A stretch of 64,000 bases of DNA from Tigriopus japonicus (taxonomy: Eukaryota; Arthropoda; Copepoda; Harpacticoida; Harpacticidae): NCBI GenBank assembly GCA_010645155.1, contig CM021312.1, positions 2,879,021 through 2,943,020 on the forward strand, given 5' to 3'. The notes beneath the pieces are model-generated. The model did no database searches and was not told the DNA's origin. It worked only from the letters and a program-made list of their open reading frames with translations. The position numbers and the translations under genes were made by a program. Of the stretch, positions 37,331-48,609 are shown in pieces (position 1 is the stretch's first letter; the number at the start of each line of letters is the position of its first letter).

Positions 37331-40084
37331 ATGAAGCATCTTCAAGTTTATCTCACTGCTGCTCTCCTTTGGCCAATTTGTGTCTCTGGCAAGCCCTTTC
37401 ACAATGGTAAGACTCATGAATGAGCATTTTTTTTTTCATTTTGAACTTTGAACCAACAGTTTCGCTTCCTTTTTCGCTCTTCATCTTTAGGCCTTGAAGA
37501 GCTGGATGTTGTAGATTGCTCGGCAAGTAACTTGGTCCCTTCACTCACGGATTGCCACAGCTTTTACCAATGCCACAATGGGCTCGCTTTTCGCCAATCT
37601 TGTGGGTTTCTCCTCTTTAACCCAATCAGCTTGCACTGTGATTGGCCACAAACGGTCACCCGGATCCGAAGTGAGTGTCGCAAAACTTTCGCCATTTTTC
37701 CAAACTCCAATGAAGTGCCTGTCAAGTGGACAAAGCGACCTCTTCAGACTCAAGCAAGTTTAGCGGGACCTCCCAGGGATGCTCGGCCTCGAAAGATTCA
37801 TTCTGGGCTTTTTCCTCTTCCATCAATTGAACAGTCAGGGCGAACAACTATCAAAACAACAACAGCAGCAACAACACCTACGAACACGCCAGTAACCACG
37901 ACAAAACCAATCAATTTCACTATCACAACAACAACAACAACGACAACAACAACAACAACAACAACAACAACGACGACAACAACAACAACCATAACTACCA
38001 GAAAACCAATCACTTCTACCACGATGACAACAGTAACAGATACAACTGTAACTACAACTAAGAGTAATACTAGCATGAAATCTACTCAAGTTAAAACTAC
38101 GGTTCAAGTTGAGGAAGGCAGAAAATTTCCGGATGAAGAAGAAACCCCAATCCCGCCAAAAGCCCGTTCCGAGTTGCCGTGGAGTGTGTCAGTGGTCAAA
38201 CCAATGGTTTCGGGTGTTCCATTTTCAAACAAGTTCTTTGATTCGGGAACACAAAACTCCATCAAAGACTCAATGAGATCCAGCAAAAGTCAAGAAGAAG
38301 ACAAAACTAAGAACAAAAACAAAGGCAGAAACAACAACCCAATTCCAATAACCAAGAGTCCTTTTGATGTGGAATACCTCGAGTACGACTACGATATGGA
38401 TGCTGCCGTGGAAGAAATGGCCAAAGCCACCACAACCACTGCACTGGCAATGGAAGATGAATTGTTCCAACTGATCTATGAAGCTCAGAGCCAAGATGAG
38501 ACAATTGAAACCCCGGGAAAGATCACCGACGACGACGATTTTCCCTTTGTACTTTCATCACCTTCAACCACTCCTACACCCCATGTTTATGACCCATTCT
38601 ATCCCCCATTTGAGGAACTTCCCGATCCCTTGATTTTCTCTCCGACTTGGAACACCCCCTCCAACAATGATTTGACACGCCATTCGATTGATAATGTTAT
38701 CAGCAAACCCGTGGTTATAACACCCGATCATCAATATGCCATGGAAGAACCATCTCCTTTACCTGCACCTGCGACAACGAACCACGATATCTTTTCCAAA
38801 TTGGCCAGTTTGGGAACATCCAGTGGAATGACGCCCTTGTTACACGCTTTTAAGAACGAAATGAACAAGCTCATGACCGATGAGCAATTGCATGATGCCG
38901 CTAACCACGTGTTGGCCAATGTTGGATCCAATCCCACAATTCATGGGACGCACCAACATGCTCAATTCACCGAGGATCAAATTCAACAGCTTTTGTCCAT
39001 GGCAACCTCTAATCCTGCGGCATTTAGTAGTATGAGCGAGGATGTCTTCAATCATCTTTCTCCAGAACAATTAACCATGGTGACTAATCGGATCCAAGAA
39101 TCGGTGGTGAAGGCTGTTCAAGCTCAAGTAAACGACGTCATGGAGTCGAAACCCATTTTAGATGTGAAGAAAGCAGTGGAGGAAATTCTGAAGAGTGAGC
39201 CTCTGGCCTCTCTTGGGAAACATATTCAACATATTGTTAAAACCAACCCCTTGGAAGGTGTCGCTGAGCAAGTAATGGCCGTGGTTCAAAGTCCAGAGGT
39301 ACAAGGTCTTCAGACAGACATCTTTGATAACGACGACGTAAAGTTGATGGCAATCAAAATCTACCAAATTCTCCTCAGTAAACCAGTTCAAAACTTGTCC
39401 AACGACATTCAAAGATCCGTGGAACATAGTGTAAAACATCTAGAAAACGGGGTGGAAGGGATCCTCGAAGGTCAGTCCCACCATATCGAGGCAATAAAAC
39501 AACAGATGATGAAAACTGGTCGACAAGTCTCAGATGGTTTGAACGGCCTTTCTTCGACAAAGGATAAGTTATTTCAACATGGTGGTCAAATCATATCTGG
39601 AGTTGCGTGGCTGAGCCAAACGGCATCCGAAATTGTCTCGAAAACCAGTCAAATGGTAAAGGACACCCTCGATTGCCCTTGTCAAACGCAAAAACCATCT
39701 AATTCGCCCTCGATACCACCAGAACCCAGGGCTTTACTTGATGATGATGACGATGCCAAAACACAAGGAAGAAAAGATACTTTTACAACCTTGAGGAAAG
39801 ACGTGAGCACGTACTTTCCAGTTTTGGACCAAGAGGGCGACGAAGTTACCGAAGAGAGTTCTTCTTCCGTGTATTATTTCCCCTTTGTTCCCAAACAATC
39901 AAGTATGACCAAAGTGCCACCCAAGAAGATGGCAAATTGTCTGAATCACTTCCTAGATTGCCTTGACAAGATCAAAGCCAACGAAGAGCAACAGGATCAG
40001 CTCAATCCCGGCAACAAAAGTTGCCAAGATCATTTCCAAGAGTGCAGTACGAAAGACGACAACAGCAGTAATAATTCGCCATAG
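37331..40084 (+). CDS. Secreted chitin-binding (peritrophin-A) threonine-rich protein
   Basis: Two exons (37331-37406 and 37491-40084) join in phase to 889 residues. Exon 1 is a signal peptide (MKHLQVYLTAALLWPICVSG). Exon 2 opens with a type-2 chitin-binding domain having its six cysteines at 35, 47, 53, 63, 75 and 88, with the hallmarks FYQCHNG, LLFNP and HCDWP. A Thr-rich stretch (~140-210, partly an ACA repeat) is probably O-glycosylated. Residues ~460-760 are helix-rich and repetitive (for example SKPVQNLSNDIQRSVEHSVK, KSEPLASLGKHIQHIVKTNP). A short Cys-containing tail (MANCLNHFLDCLDK, SCQDHFQEC) ends the protein. It likely coats a chitin surface such as cuticle or peritrophic matrix. The helical region matches no family I recognise. 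The plus-strand protease starts 195 bp downstream. Confidence 0.9.
37918..37990 (+). repeat. (ACA/ACG)n microsatellite coding for poly-threonine
   Basis: An almost pure run of ACA and ACG codons within the chitin-binding gene encodes about 24 Thr. Confidence 0.85.
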
Positions 40085-40152
40085 TCCAGAAATACGAGCT
40101 GTTAACATCAGGTACAAGGTGCAAGGGGGTTTGGTTAACATATTGTTCACAC

Positions 40153-40158
40153 AATAAA
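40153..40158 (+). terminator. Poly(A) signal AATAAA of the chitin-binding gene
   Basis: Canonical AATAAA lies 69 bp after the chitin-binding stop codon and 121 bp before the protease start codon. It implies two separate but tightly packed transcripts, with the protease promoter inside or just after this site. Confidence 0.6.
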
Positions 40159-40278
40159 ACACGTGTTACATCCATGATAACAAATGCCGCGTCCTTCGTT
40201 TTTGTTCCCGATCGAGTGAGGTGCCGTTCCATAGTTTTCGGCATTTTATGGTTCAATTGGCCGCTTTATTGCCCGAGC

Positions 40279-43200
40279 ATGACGGGTATTTCCAGTCTTA
40301 AATGGTTCCTAATACCCGTGCTCGTGCTTGAGATCCTCTCATCAACAAGGCTCGTCGAGGGTCTCGAGGAATGCACGAGTGATTTAGCATGTCGCGCACA
40401 TCACCAAGGTCGCCACGCTCCTCATGAAGGTCTTATCCGATGCATCATGGGACAATGCACTTGGCTCTCAAAGGCCTCAGAGGATGACGAGGCCGATGAT
40501 GAGGCTGATGATGATGCATCCCAGTCTCAATTAGACTCACTTGGGACCAACGAAGAGGCCACCGCCGTGGAAATGATTAGAGACTTATACTTTGATCCCG
40601 AGCCAACGCATTCACAACCAAGGAAAGGTTCGGTTTCGAATGCTAATAACGTCTTGATTGAACATCAATATTTGATGAATCTTTGTTGGAAACGAAGCAC
40701 ATTAAATGCACCTTGCCCTTCCATAGAAAAGGGGACGGACTTTTACAAAAGTCATTTCCTCTTTTGTCACGTGCATTTCTATTTTGCATTGAGAATTGCC
40801 AGAACTGCCATTCACCAAATCGCCATTCCCGCTTTCTATTTTATCCATCATTGGTACATTAGCGCAACACGCGGGCAAAATTGGTCCAATCTGGATGCTT
40901 CCAAAAAGTTTCCGATTGGTCCAATTGTCATGGAAAAAGATTCCCTTCACGCGTTGTTTCAATGTTGGAAAAATCCTGTAGTATTTAAACGCTCTATTGC
41001 AAGTTCCACACTTTAGCGTTTGCACTTCGAAAATATCTTACCAGACAAGGAAAGCAGCTCCGCCATTCTTTTTAGCTCCACCATGTTGGGAGAAAAATAG
41101 GATATAATTTTCCAAAGTTTTCGAAGAAACTCAATTTTCAGGTGCTACGGACAATGAAGTCGAGAGTCAAGATGAGCCAGCCTTCCAGACAACTGAGAGT
41201 AGTGGCCAACATATCGTGCACTATGAAGGCAAAAGGAACAGACAAACTTTTCAGAGTCCGCTAAGATCAGAGTGGAACGCCTCACAGAAGGTTCCATTAT
41301 TTGGTAAAACGCATCTGTCCACTTTTCCGAGAAACCCCAAAAGGTCAGAAATATGTTTGTCTTCCGTTCCAGATGACTTTGGATGTGACTGTGGTGAGCC
41401 TTCAAGACTGACAAAACGACGCAATCATCTTCGATTTCGCATTGTAGGCGGTAAAAGTGTCAAGGGTGCCATTGAATGGGTGGCGTACATCCGGCTTGTC
41501 GAAGGAAGTGTGGCAGATTTTTGCACAGGATCCTTGATTAATGGGAAATATGTACTCTCAGCCGGACATTGCGCTTGCATGCCCGAAATTCATCACGATG
41601 CGTGTTCAATTAATGAGCACAGAATGGTCACACTGAACTACAACCCTGCCGAGGTCGACATTGAGGTGTTCTTAAACGTGGCAGATCGTTCCAAAATCAA
41701 AAGCAAGCGCGGGATCAAAGTGGTCGGGGTGAAGCTTCATCCCCAATATGACTTGTCATCTGAGAATCCTTCGTTTGATCTGGCTCTCTTCAAATTGGAA
41801 CGAGCAGCGAATGCTAACCCAATATGCTTGCCTCACACTGGGCACTTTGTCGAGCCCAAAACTGCCACCGTGGCTGGTTGGGGCTTCCAGTACAAAGACT
41901 GTCAAACAGACTTTTGGGGCCCAGAACGCTTTGCCTCTTGTCACACTAATTGGAAGTACAAGGGTCAAGTGTACGCTCAGTGCGAAAAGACCAAAGAACC
42001 ACCCAAGCATCCTTTGTGCGAGGAATTCTATGAGGGAGTGCTCCAGTCCCAGATCCAACCCGTGGGACCGGTTGTCCTTCGGGGCGAAGAGGGACGAATC
42101 GATTGTCCACTAAAGAGGCCACCGGGGACGAGATACCACGGATGGTGTGCTGTCTGCAGCCTTGAGCAACTAGTGTGATGATGGCCAAAAAGAAGTCACT
42201 ATTAATTTGCTTTTTTCTTTTGCTGGTTTTGGAACAAGATGTGTTGAGTAGTTCGGACAAAAATTTAGAACTTTTGAGGGAACTTATCCCTTGCAGTAGA
42301 GTGGTTAGAACGAATTGGGGTTGTTGATTCCCCATGCAAATTGATGAGTAAATGTACCTAGTTCGTAAACTTACGAAGGCCAATTAACCTGATCAAAATA
42401 CTTTTAATACGGAACCACTTTCACATTATGGTTTACGGTGTTTTTTTAGGTAAAAATCGCATTTTTTAGCTCCGTTATTGAACAAAAGAGTTCATAAGAA
42501 TGTAAAAATCATTTCACAAAATGTGTTCTTTTTAAACAGAACCGAAAGGTAACAAAGATAGCGAGGCCCATAACAGTAGTATGCACTCTAGTGATGGACC
42601 GAAAGCGCTTTCGGCCGAAATTTCGGTTTCGGTTTTGGTTTCGGTTATGCCTACCGAAACCGAAAGCAGACAAGCACTATATAAAATGGAGTTTGATAAC
42701 AAAATCGAAAAAAAAATTGGTCCAAAACCTCTGAAATTTTAAGTTTTAAGATTTTTCAAAATTTGCGACTACCCAACATCGAACACATTCTAATTTTTAA
42801 GGCGGATTTTGAATTTGAACAATTTTGTAAACAATGAACAGTGCTTTCGGTTTCGGTTTCGGTTAAGCCCTCTTTCGGCCGAAACTTTCGGTTTCGGTTA
42901 TGCGCCCTTTCGGTCCATGCACTCTAAGGCTTTCAGTAATTCTTTCAAAATCTCTAGTGGTCAAAGTGCGTATAGAATTTAGAGCGTTACTTCTATGGAC
43001 TTCCCTTTCTAAACAGGGAATATAAACTTATTGAAAAAGTGATGCATCATCTAACAACTTGTGCCTTATTTGCCATCATCGCACGTCTAATAAAAAAGTC
43101 TTCCGAAGGCACGTGCATTCCAGAGCCGGGAAAGAAGTGGGGCTTTTGTGGAAAAGTGTGCCACGTGGAAACGTTGCCAACTCGGCTCCAAAAATTAGAC

Positions 43201-44193
43201 TTGACCATTTTAGAGGATCAGGAATGCCTTTCTCTCACGAATCTGAATCCAAAAAGTCTGACCAAGGTCAATATTAAAGTGGAAATGTGTGCCGGAAAGA
43301 AGAATTATTTGCCCCATTTCCCGATTTACCGCAGAATGGTGAATGGGTCCAAGGTGAGACTAACACTAAAGAACTAAGGTAGGGTACATTTTCGAGTTCA
43401 TGGAAACCAAAAGTACAAAGAAACGGAAGATTAATAATCCTTAGGAGGGCATAAGACTTTCAGCAAGCTCCTCTGTCAGTGAGTAATTTTGTCTCATTAC
43501 GGACCATTTAAGCATATTAGCTGACACAAGGCCTCAACCATGAATTCTTACCAAAGGCAGAGAAACCATCCTTCCCTGAAAATTCGAAACAGGCTCAAAT
43601 TTCTTGTCTCTCACTAAAGTTTGGGCTATTGTGATTCTTTGGAACTCCGAAAAATGGTTTAAGCCAGCAAGGTGTTGCGAGACTGCTGAAGAATTAAAAC
43701 ATTTTCGAAGGTCATTTGTTAACCATTTGTCTCGGCACAAATTAGGATCATCTACTTAAGTAGAGATGCAACTCATACGAGCTACACAGAAGCAAATAAT
43801 ATGGGTCACAACGTTTGGTAGTCCAAGCATCCTTGGATAATCCAAGCAATTATTAACACAAGCAAATGCATAGAAACTAATTCTAGTATACTCCGATTGT
43901 GATTTTTTTACTTATAGGTCACATTTGAACAAGAATTTCACACTGAGGATGTTCTGTTTCGACCTCCAGAATACATATTTGGAGGCAAAGATTCTTGCTA
44001 CGGGGATTCTGGGGGACCAATGTGGATAAAGGCCAAACGACGGGGTGATCAAGGGGTTAAGGTTATTCAAATTGGAATAGTGGCCAGAGGCGAAGGTTGT
44101 GCCAAGAAAGGATCCCCAGGAGTGTATACAAGGGTCAAAAGTGTGATCGAATGGATACAAAGTGAAGCACAAGATGGGCGCTGCATAAACTAG
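40279..44193 (+). CDS. Secreted trypsin-like serine protease with a cysteine-rich insert
   Basis: Proposed exons 40279-40627, 41142-42172, 43099-43353 and 43918-44193 close in frame to 636 residues. A signal peptide ([18 protein letters not shown]) and a ~180-residue Cys- and Asp-containing prodomain precede an R|IVGG activation site (I217). The triad is H259 (LSAGHC), D329 (SFDLALF) and S576 (CYGDSGGP). D570, six residues before S576, predicts cutting after Arg/Lys. Between the GWG strand and the catalytic Ser lies an unusual insert of more than 100 residues. It contains two related Cys modules, [13 protein letters not shown] and [14 protein letters not shown], one on each side of intron 2. 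The signature regions are firm. The exon 1 donor (GTTCGG) and the exon 3 acceptor (a purine-rich AAAAAAG) are weak and chosen by phase. Intron 2 carries a MITE. The stop is 43 bp from that of the opposing channel gene. Confidence 0.8.
42591..42918. mobile_element. hAT-like MITE in the protease intron
   Basis: A 328-bp block starting GTGATGGACCGAAAG and ending CTTTCGGTCCAT is flanked by GCACTCTA on both sides (42583-42590 and 42919-42926). That fits an 8-bp hAT-style duplication. The interior is dominated by TTTCGGTTTCGG and CCGAAACCGAAA words in inverted arrangement. The first bases of the two ends do not match exactly, so the precise ends could shift by a few bases. Confidence 0.7.
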
Positions 44194-44236
44194 GTTGCGT
44201 TGACTAGCGTTTGAAGACATTCCGTCATAATACTGT

Positions 44237-47200
44237 TCATGTCTGGCTGGAATGGCTCTGGGGATTTAAGAATAAGATAGGCCAATATATGAAATTAAAC
44301 AAAATAAATGACACGGGGAAAATAATGATGAGCATGCCATCCAAGCTGTTCATCTCCTTGTCGAACCATCCTGTGCCGGGTTTCTTGTCACTCTTCATTT
44401 CAGGTCTAGCTAACAGGATTGCATTCGAAAGTAACGAAATCGAGTTCCTTGGTCCAGGGAGCGGTTCCACCAAACTAACCCTTTTACTAATCGAATTGAT
44501 GGGAACCGCACCATGGATGTTAGGAATCGGAGATGGAGGTGGAGGCATGTCACCTTGATCTGGCCAAGGGGACTTGACCGAAGGTTCGGTAGAGTTTGTA
44601 GTACGCTCAGACATGTCCTGGGAGGATCGATTTGAACTCCAGGCCTCTTTGGATCCGTTGTTCCCGATCGAGGGCACCAAAGTCGGGAGTGGAAACAAAT
44701 GGGCAATCGTCATAGAGCCATTCCTCAAATCCCCATTCTTGATGCCGTATTTCTTCTTCTGGTGCAAGATAAAGGCGTAAGCGAAAAGAGCTCCAAAGAC
44801 GAACAAGATGCACACAATTACAAAAGCAGCTAGAGCGGTGATGCCTGAAAATGCAAGGAGAACATCAGCATAATTTATGACATCCGCCATAAAATCCACG
44901 CGCTACCTTCAACTTTAGGAGATTTTCTGTTAACAGTATTGAAGATATTAATCAAAACCAGGAATAGAGTAACTAGAAGAGTCATTCGCCCAGGAATCAA
45001 GTCGGGAGGAATCAGGAAGCTGGTCTGAAAGTAAAATGATATACAATTCAAGCAAGCGATTGCCATGGTCCGCTAATGAGTTTACGTTCGGGATGGCTCA
45101 AGACGGTTCCAAACCTAAGGGCATACAAAACGGCTGACCTGATGGCTGTTCTTAATCTTTAATAATTGGTACAGACACAGGTACGCACCATATTTCGTAA
45201 TGGCTCTTGGGCCACCATGAGTAAAACTGAATCTTCTTTTGCATTAATTTCGTCGTGATGGACAAGAAGGAAGTCCCCTCAAAAAGATGCATATCATGAT
45301 AAGGTAGACAACAATTGGCGTAGCAGACAGTTTTTGTCTTTGCCTAAAATGGTGGGGGGTATAGAGAGCATTTGGGTTGCAAAAGACGGCAGGTAATGGC
45401 AATTTGACCTTTGTTTAAGTGCTTGAAACCAGTCTCAATGACTGGGAGTCATTCTTTGGTGGCTTTGACCAAAAAAACCCGAGCTCCTTTCCGGGAGGCC
45501 CTCCATTGTCCATGCATGTTTCCAGGCACTTGAAGCCCTAAAGAAACCGTTAACAAACTATATTGACAGAAGTTCAGCACATCGCTACGAGGCCTTATCA
45601 CATGTTGCATCTTCAAAAATCGCCAATCTACGTGTTAACTAAAGGATCTCAACCGAGACAGACAAATTTATGCCCACTCCAATTTTTACTGTCTGATTTC
45701 CCACCAAGAAAACAGGTTTTAGCAAAGCGACAAAAATGTGCCAATCATCCTGCATTAACGTAGGTCTTGTTAGCATACACTCTTACCCAAGAAACCACGA
45801 CAAAAAGCCCCGAAGGTAGATAGAAGTTTACAATGTATTGGAATGATCTTCGTTTGAGGCTCATTCGGAATCCGGTAATGGAGAAGTTTCCTTTGGCAGT
45901 GGCATAGTTCTTCTCTTGGTAGAAGGGCTCAATGACAGTATATTCCAAGACGGGGTTTGGTCGCTTTTTGTCCAATTCGAGAGCAAGCAGTTGGAATCGT
46001 ATCTCTTGGTTCGTTAATGAATAACTCCCTAAGCGGAACTCGCAGCTCTGTAAGGGATTAATACTTCATAATGAGTGCTTGCTTCCCCCACGATCCACTC
46101 GAGCTCCTCTAACTTGAAACTCCCAAGTATGATTCAATTCTTTTGTCTAGACACGATTGTTCTCTTACTTGGGCGTAGGTCTTGGCTTCCGAGGTCTCTT
46201 AATAATCTTGTGCAGCCTACTGGGTGCAAAGACTTCGTTTTGAAGCGAGAAATAAAACTTGTTCCTTTGCATCGACGGAATGAGGGAAATACCTACATAT
46301 AAAGACTCCCTCAAAACGGCCACACTCTGACCAAACCAAAATTTAAGAGATAGTCCCGTTGGGACAACACATTCTTGACGCGGTTCTGAATTATTTGGGA
46401 ATTCAAGCGTCACATTCTAACATCCGAATCCTAATTCTATCAATTTGTACTCATTGGATCGCTGTTTCCGGTCAGTATTTTGGCCAAGATCAGAGGACAC
46501 AGAGTCGATTTGGAAGACGTTTTCTCCAACTCTATCAAATTTTAGTGTAATGTCCTTGTTTTGATTAAGACGTGATGTTTTTTTTTTCTCGGACGGACAA
46601 GTTAAACATCTGTTTGCATTTCTTGCCTGTGGTTTACAGAAAAAGAGCTGCTAGCAAATTCAACCCCACAGAGTATGGCTTGGAGGCTCGATTATGTTAG
46701 GTGGATGGATCGACCCAAAAGCCTGTCAGGATTCGGAAGGTGTGATTAGACTCAAACTGAGAGTCTTTGTACTTTTTTCCTTTAAAACTTCTCTAAGTTA
46801 TGAGGAAGTCGGCAGACAACCATAACAAATGACTGCCTTGAACTCGAATGTTGGATGCACTGTGCACTCGCATCATTATCAAATTGAGAAGCGAAATGTG
46901 ATCCCTATAGTGGCCGTCGTTGCACTGAAGTAATCCGTCATTCCGTTCCTTTGGTCGCTCCTAAAGCCTTTCATGACCCCCAATGCGAGTGGCGCGATTT
47001 GTATTTGCAGTCGTGTTTTGTTGCCCTCAAATGCCTCATGATTAGAGGGTTTGGTCATAATCCGCTAAATCGAGACTCATCACGAAACTATCCAGTTATA
47101 TACCTGATGATCCATCGGATAGAATTCAAATCTTAAAGGGCACCACACGGTCACGATTAGCTCTTGGCGGTAGAATACCTCCTGATCATTGAGTAGAAGC

Positions 47201-48326
47201 AGACGTCCTGAAATGGAGTTCGACAACGGTTCACATCAAGTTATCACTCTGTCGGATGTTTGTGAGTATGATGCTACATGGCATACATAAATGGATGGTT
47301 GGACTCTTTAAATTGGAGGAACACCTATCAGTCTTCATCAGGGCCAAGTTGGTCGCAACGATGTCTTGGCACGGACAACCAATGTTCATCCGTCAATTTC
47401 TGGCCCTTGTAATTAGCCGTACTCCCTCTATTATTCTTCACTCTATTCACAGGAGCATTTAGGACCTACATAAAGCGTTTCCAATTTTGATCGGGAATAA
47501 CCGGGCTTTTGACAACGAAGTAAACGGAAGTGAATGTTGATCAATGTCGGGGCACTGCTGTTCAACTTTAAAAGGATCCAATGAATGGTTAGACGGGAGA
47601 TTCTTGTTTTGAGGAACTGGATTTTGTTTTCGGTGACCTAGGAAGTAAAACGTGGGGCAAAAAAAAAACGTTGTAGTCACTCTCACCATCAAAGTCTTTC
47701 AACATTCGGCTGCCATATTTCATATGATAGACATAAATGTCAGGCACCCACAGATGTCGGACGAACTTGGTGTCCACGGGAGAAAACGTTTCGTAATCAT
47801 ACTCGTTGTTCAGATATTGGGCCCCGTCATAGACATAATCGTCTTTTGTGGAATTGCCACTCTTTGAGTAAATCCGGGGTTCCGTCCATCGGACACCGAG
47901 ATACATTTGCACGGAAACAGAGAAAGTTGAGTCATCCACATCTATGATTCGCATATCCTCCATCTCAATTGTGACCCGAATGGGACCTCCATCTTCGGAC
48001 TCTGGCCGCTTTAAACGATCATAATCGGATTCCAAACAATAATCGTCAGTGCAAATTGGCTGTACCAGTCGAGAATCATCTTTAGGGAGTAACACCAGGC
48101 GCTTCATTCTTGACCGAGTTGAATTGAGAAGGCCCTTGGGGAAAGGATTCTCGGGGTGGTTGTTTCGTTGTTGCTGGGGCTTCAAATGGACGAGGTCCAG
48201 GGTTAGAGTGTGAATTGGTGCCACAAAAATGCCATTGCGAGACAAGTTTGCGGTCTTTTCGGCTCTAGTGGCAATGGCGGTTAGTGCAAGAGTGAAAATA
48301 AAGCGAACACAACCAACCTGATCCAT
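44237..48326 (-). CDS. Cys-loop ligand-gated ion channel subunit (anion-channel type)
   Basis: Five exons close in frame to 576 residues: 47687-48326, 47104-47207, 45787-46047, 44907-45024 and 44237-44844. A signal peptide (VGCVRFIFTLALTAIATRA) leads a long extracellular domain with VRWTEPRIY and HLWVPDIYVYHMKYG. The Cys loop is exact: C236 and C250 with 13 residues between (CPLRFEFYPMDHQSC). TM1 lies in YIVNFYLPSGLFVVVSW. TM2 reads IPGRMTLLVTLFLVLINIFN (~340-365), TM3 is ITALAAFVIVCILFVFGALF and TM4 is MLIIIFPVSFILFNFIYWPI. The PGRM entry to TM2 sits where many GABA/glycine/histamine-type channels have PARV, which favours a chloride channel of an arthropod-divergent clade. The ligand is unknown. 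The TM3-TM4 loop is long and Ser/Pro-rich. The iduronidase gene lies 283 bp upstream on the same strand. Confidence 0.87.
44303..44308 (+). terminator. Likely poly(A) signal of the protease, inside the opposing gene's last exon
   Basis: This is the first canonical AATAAA after the protease stop codon (110 bp downstream). It falls within the coding part of the last exon of the minus-strand channel gene, so the two transcripts would overlap at their 3' ends. Confidence 0.45.
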
Positions 48327-48609
48327 GATGGCAACTGGTTTGTTGGCAAAACCGAAATGCGAGAGTTACGTGTCAAAAACCATTGGCTTTCAGTGGAATC
48401 TAATCTTGTGATTTCGGAGCAGATGTTCGCAGAGGGTCACAAAAACAGTGGTTTCAGCCGGGAGTAATCAAGCCAAAATAAAACAAGTTTAATGCTGGGA
48501 TCATTTATTTTCATTTCTTTTCGAAACTCCGTTGAAAAAAAGCATCAATGGGCTTCTTAAGAGTGCCATGAAAGAGTTAACGTCTCCTCAAAATGGCTAT
48601 CGCTGCGAA

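Noticed and set aside
43039..43098. Extension of protease exon 3 upstream to the acceptor at 43016
   Set aside because: The acceptor tract is good, but the added residues are unlike serine proteases and would need a different donor phase in exon 2.
47459..47692. An extra exon of the ion channel between its first two exons
   Set aside because: A good acceptor and open frame exist, but the peptide is unlike any channel. Joining 47687 directly to 47207 gives the right phase and a normal alignment around the Cys loop.
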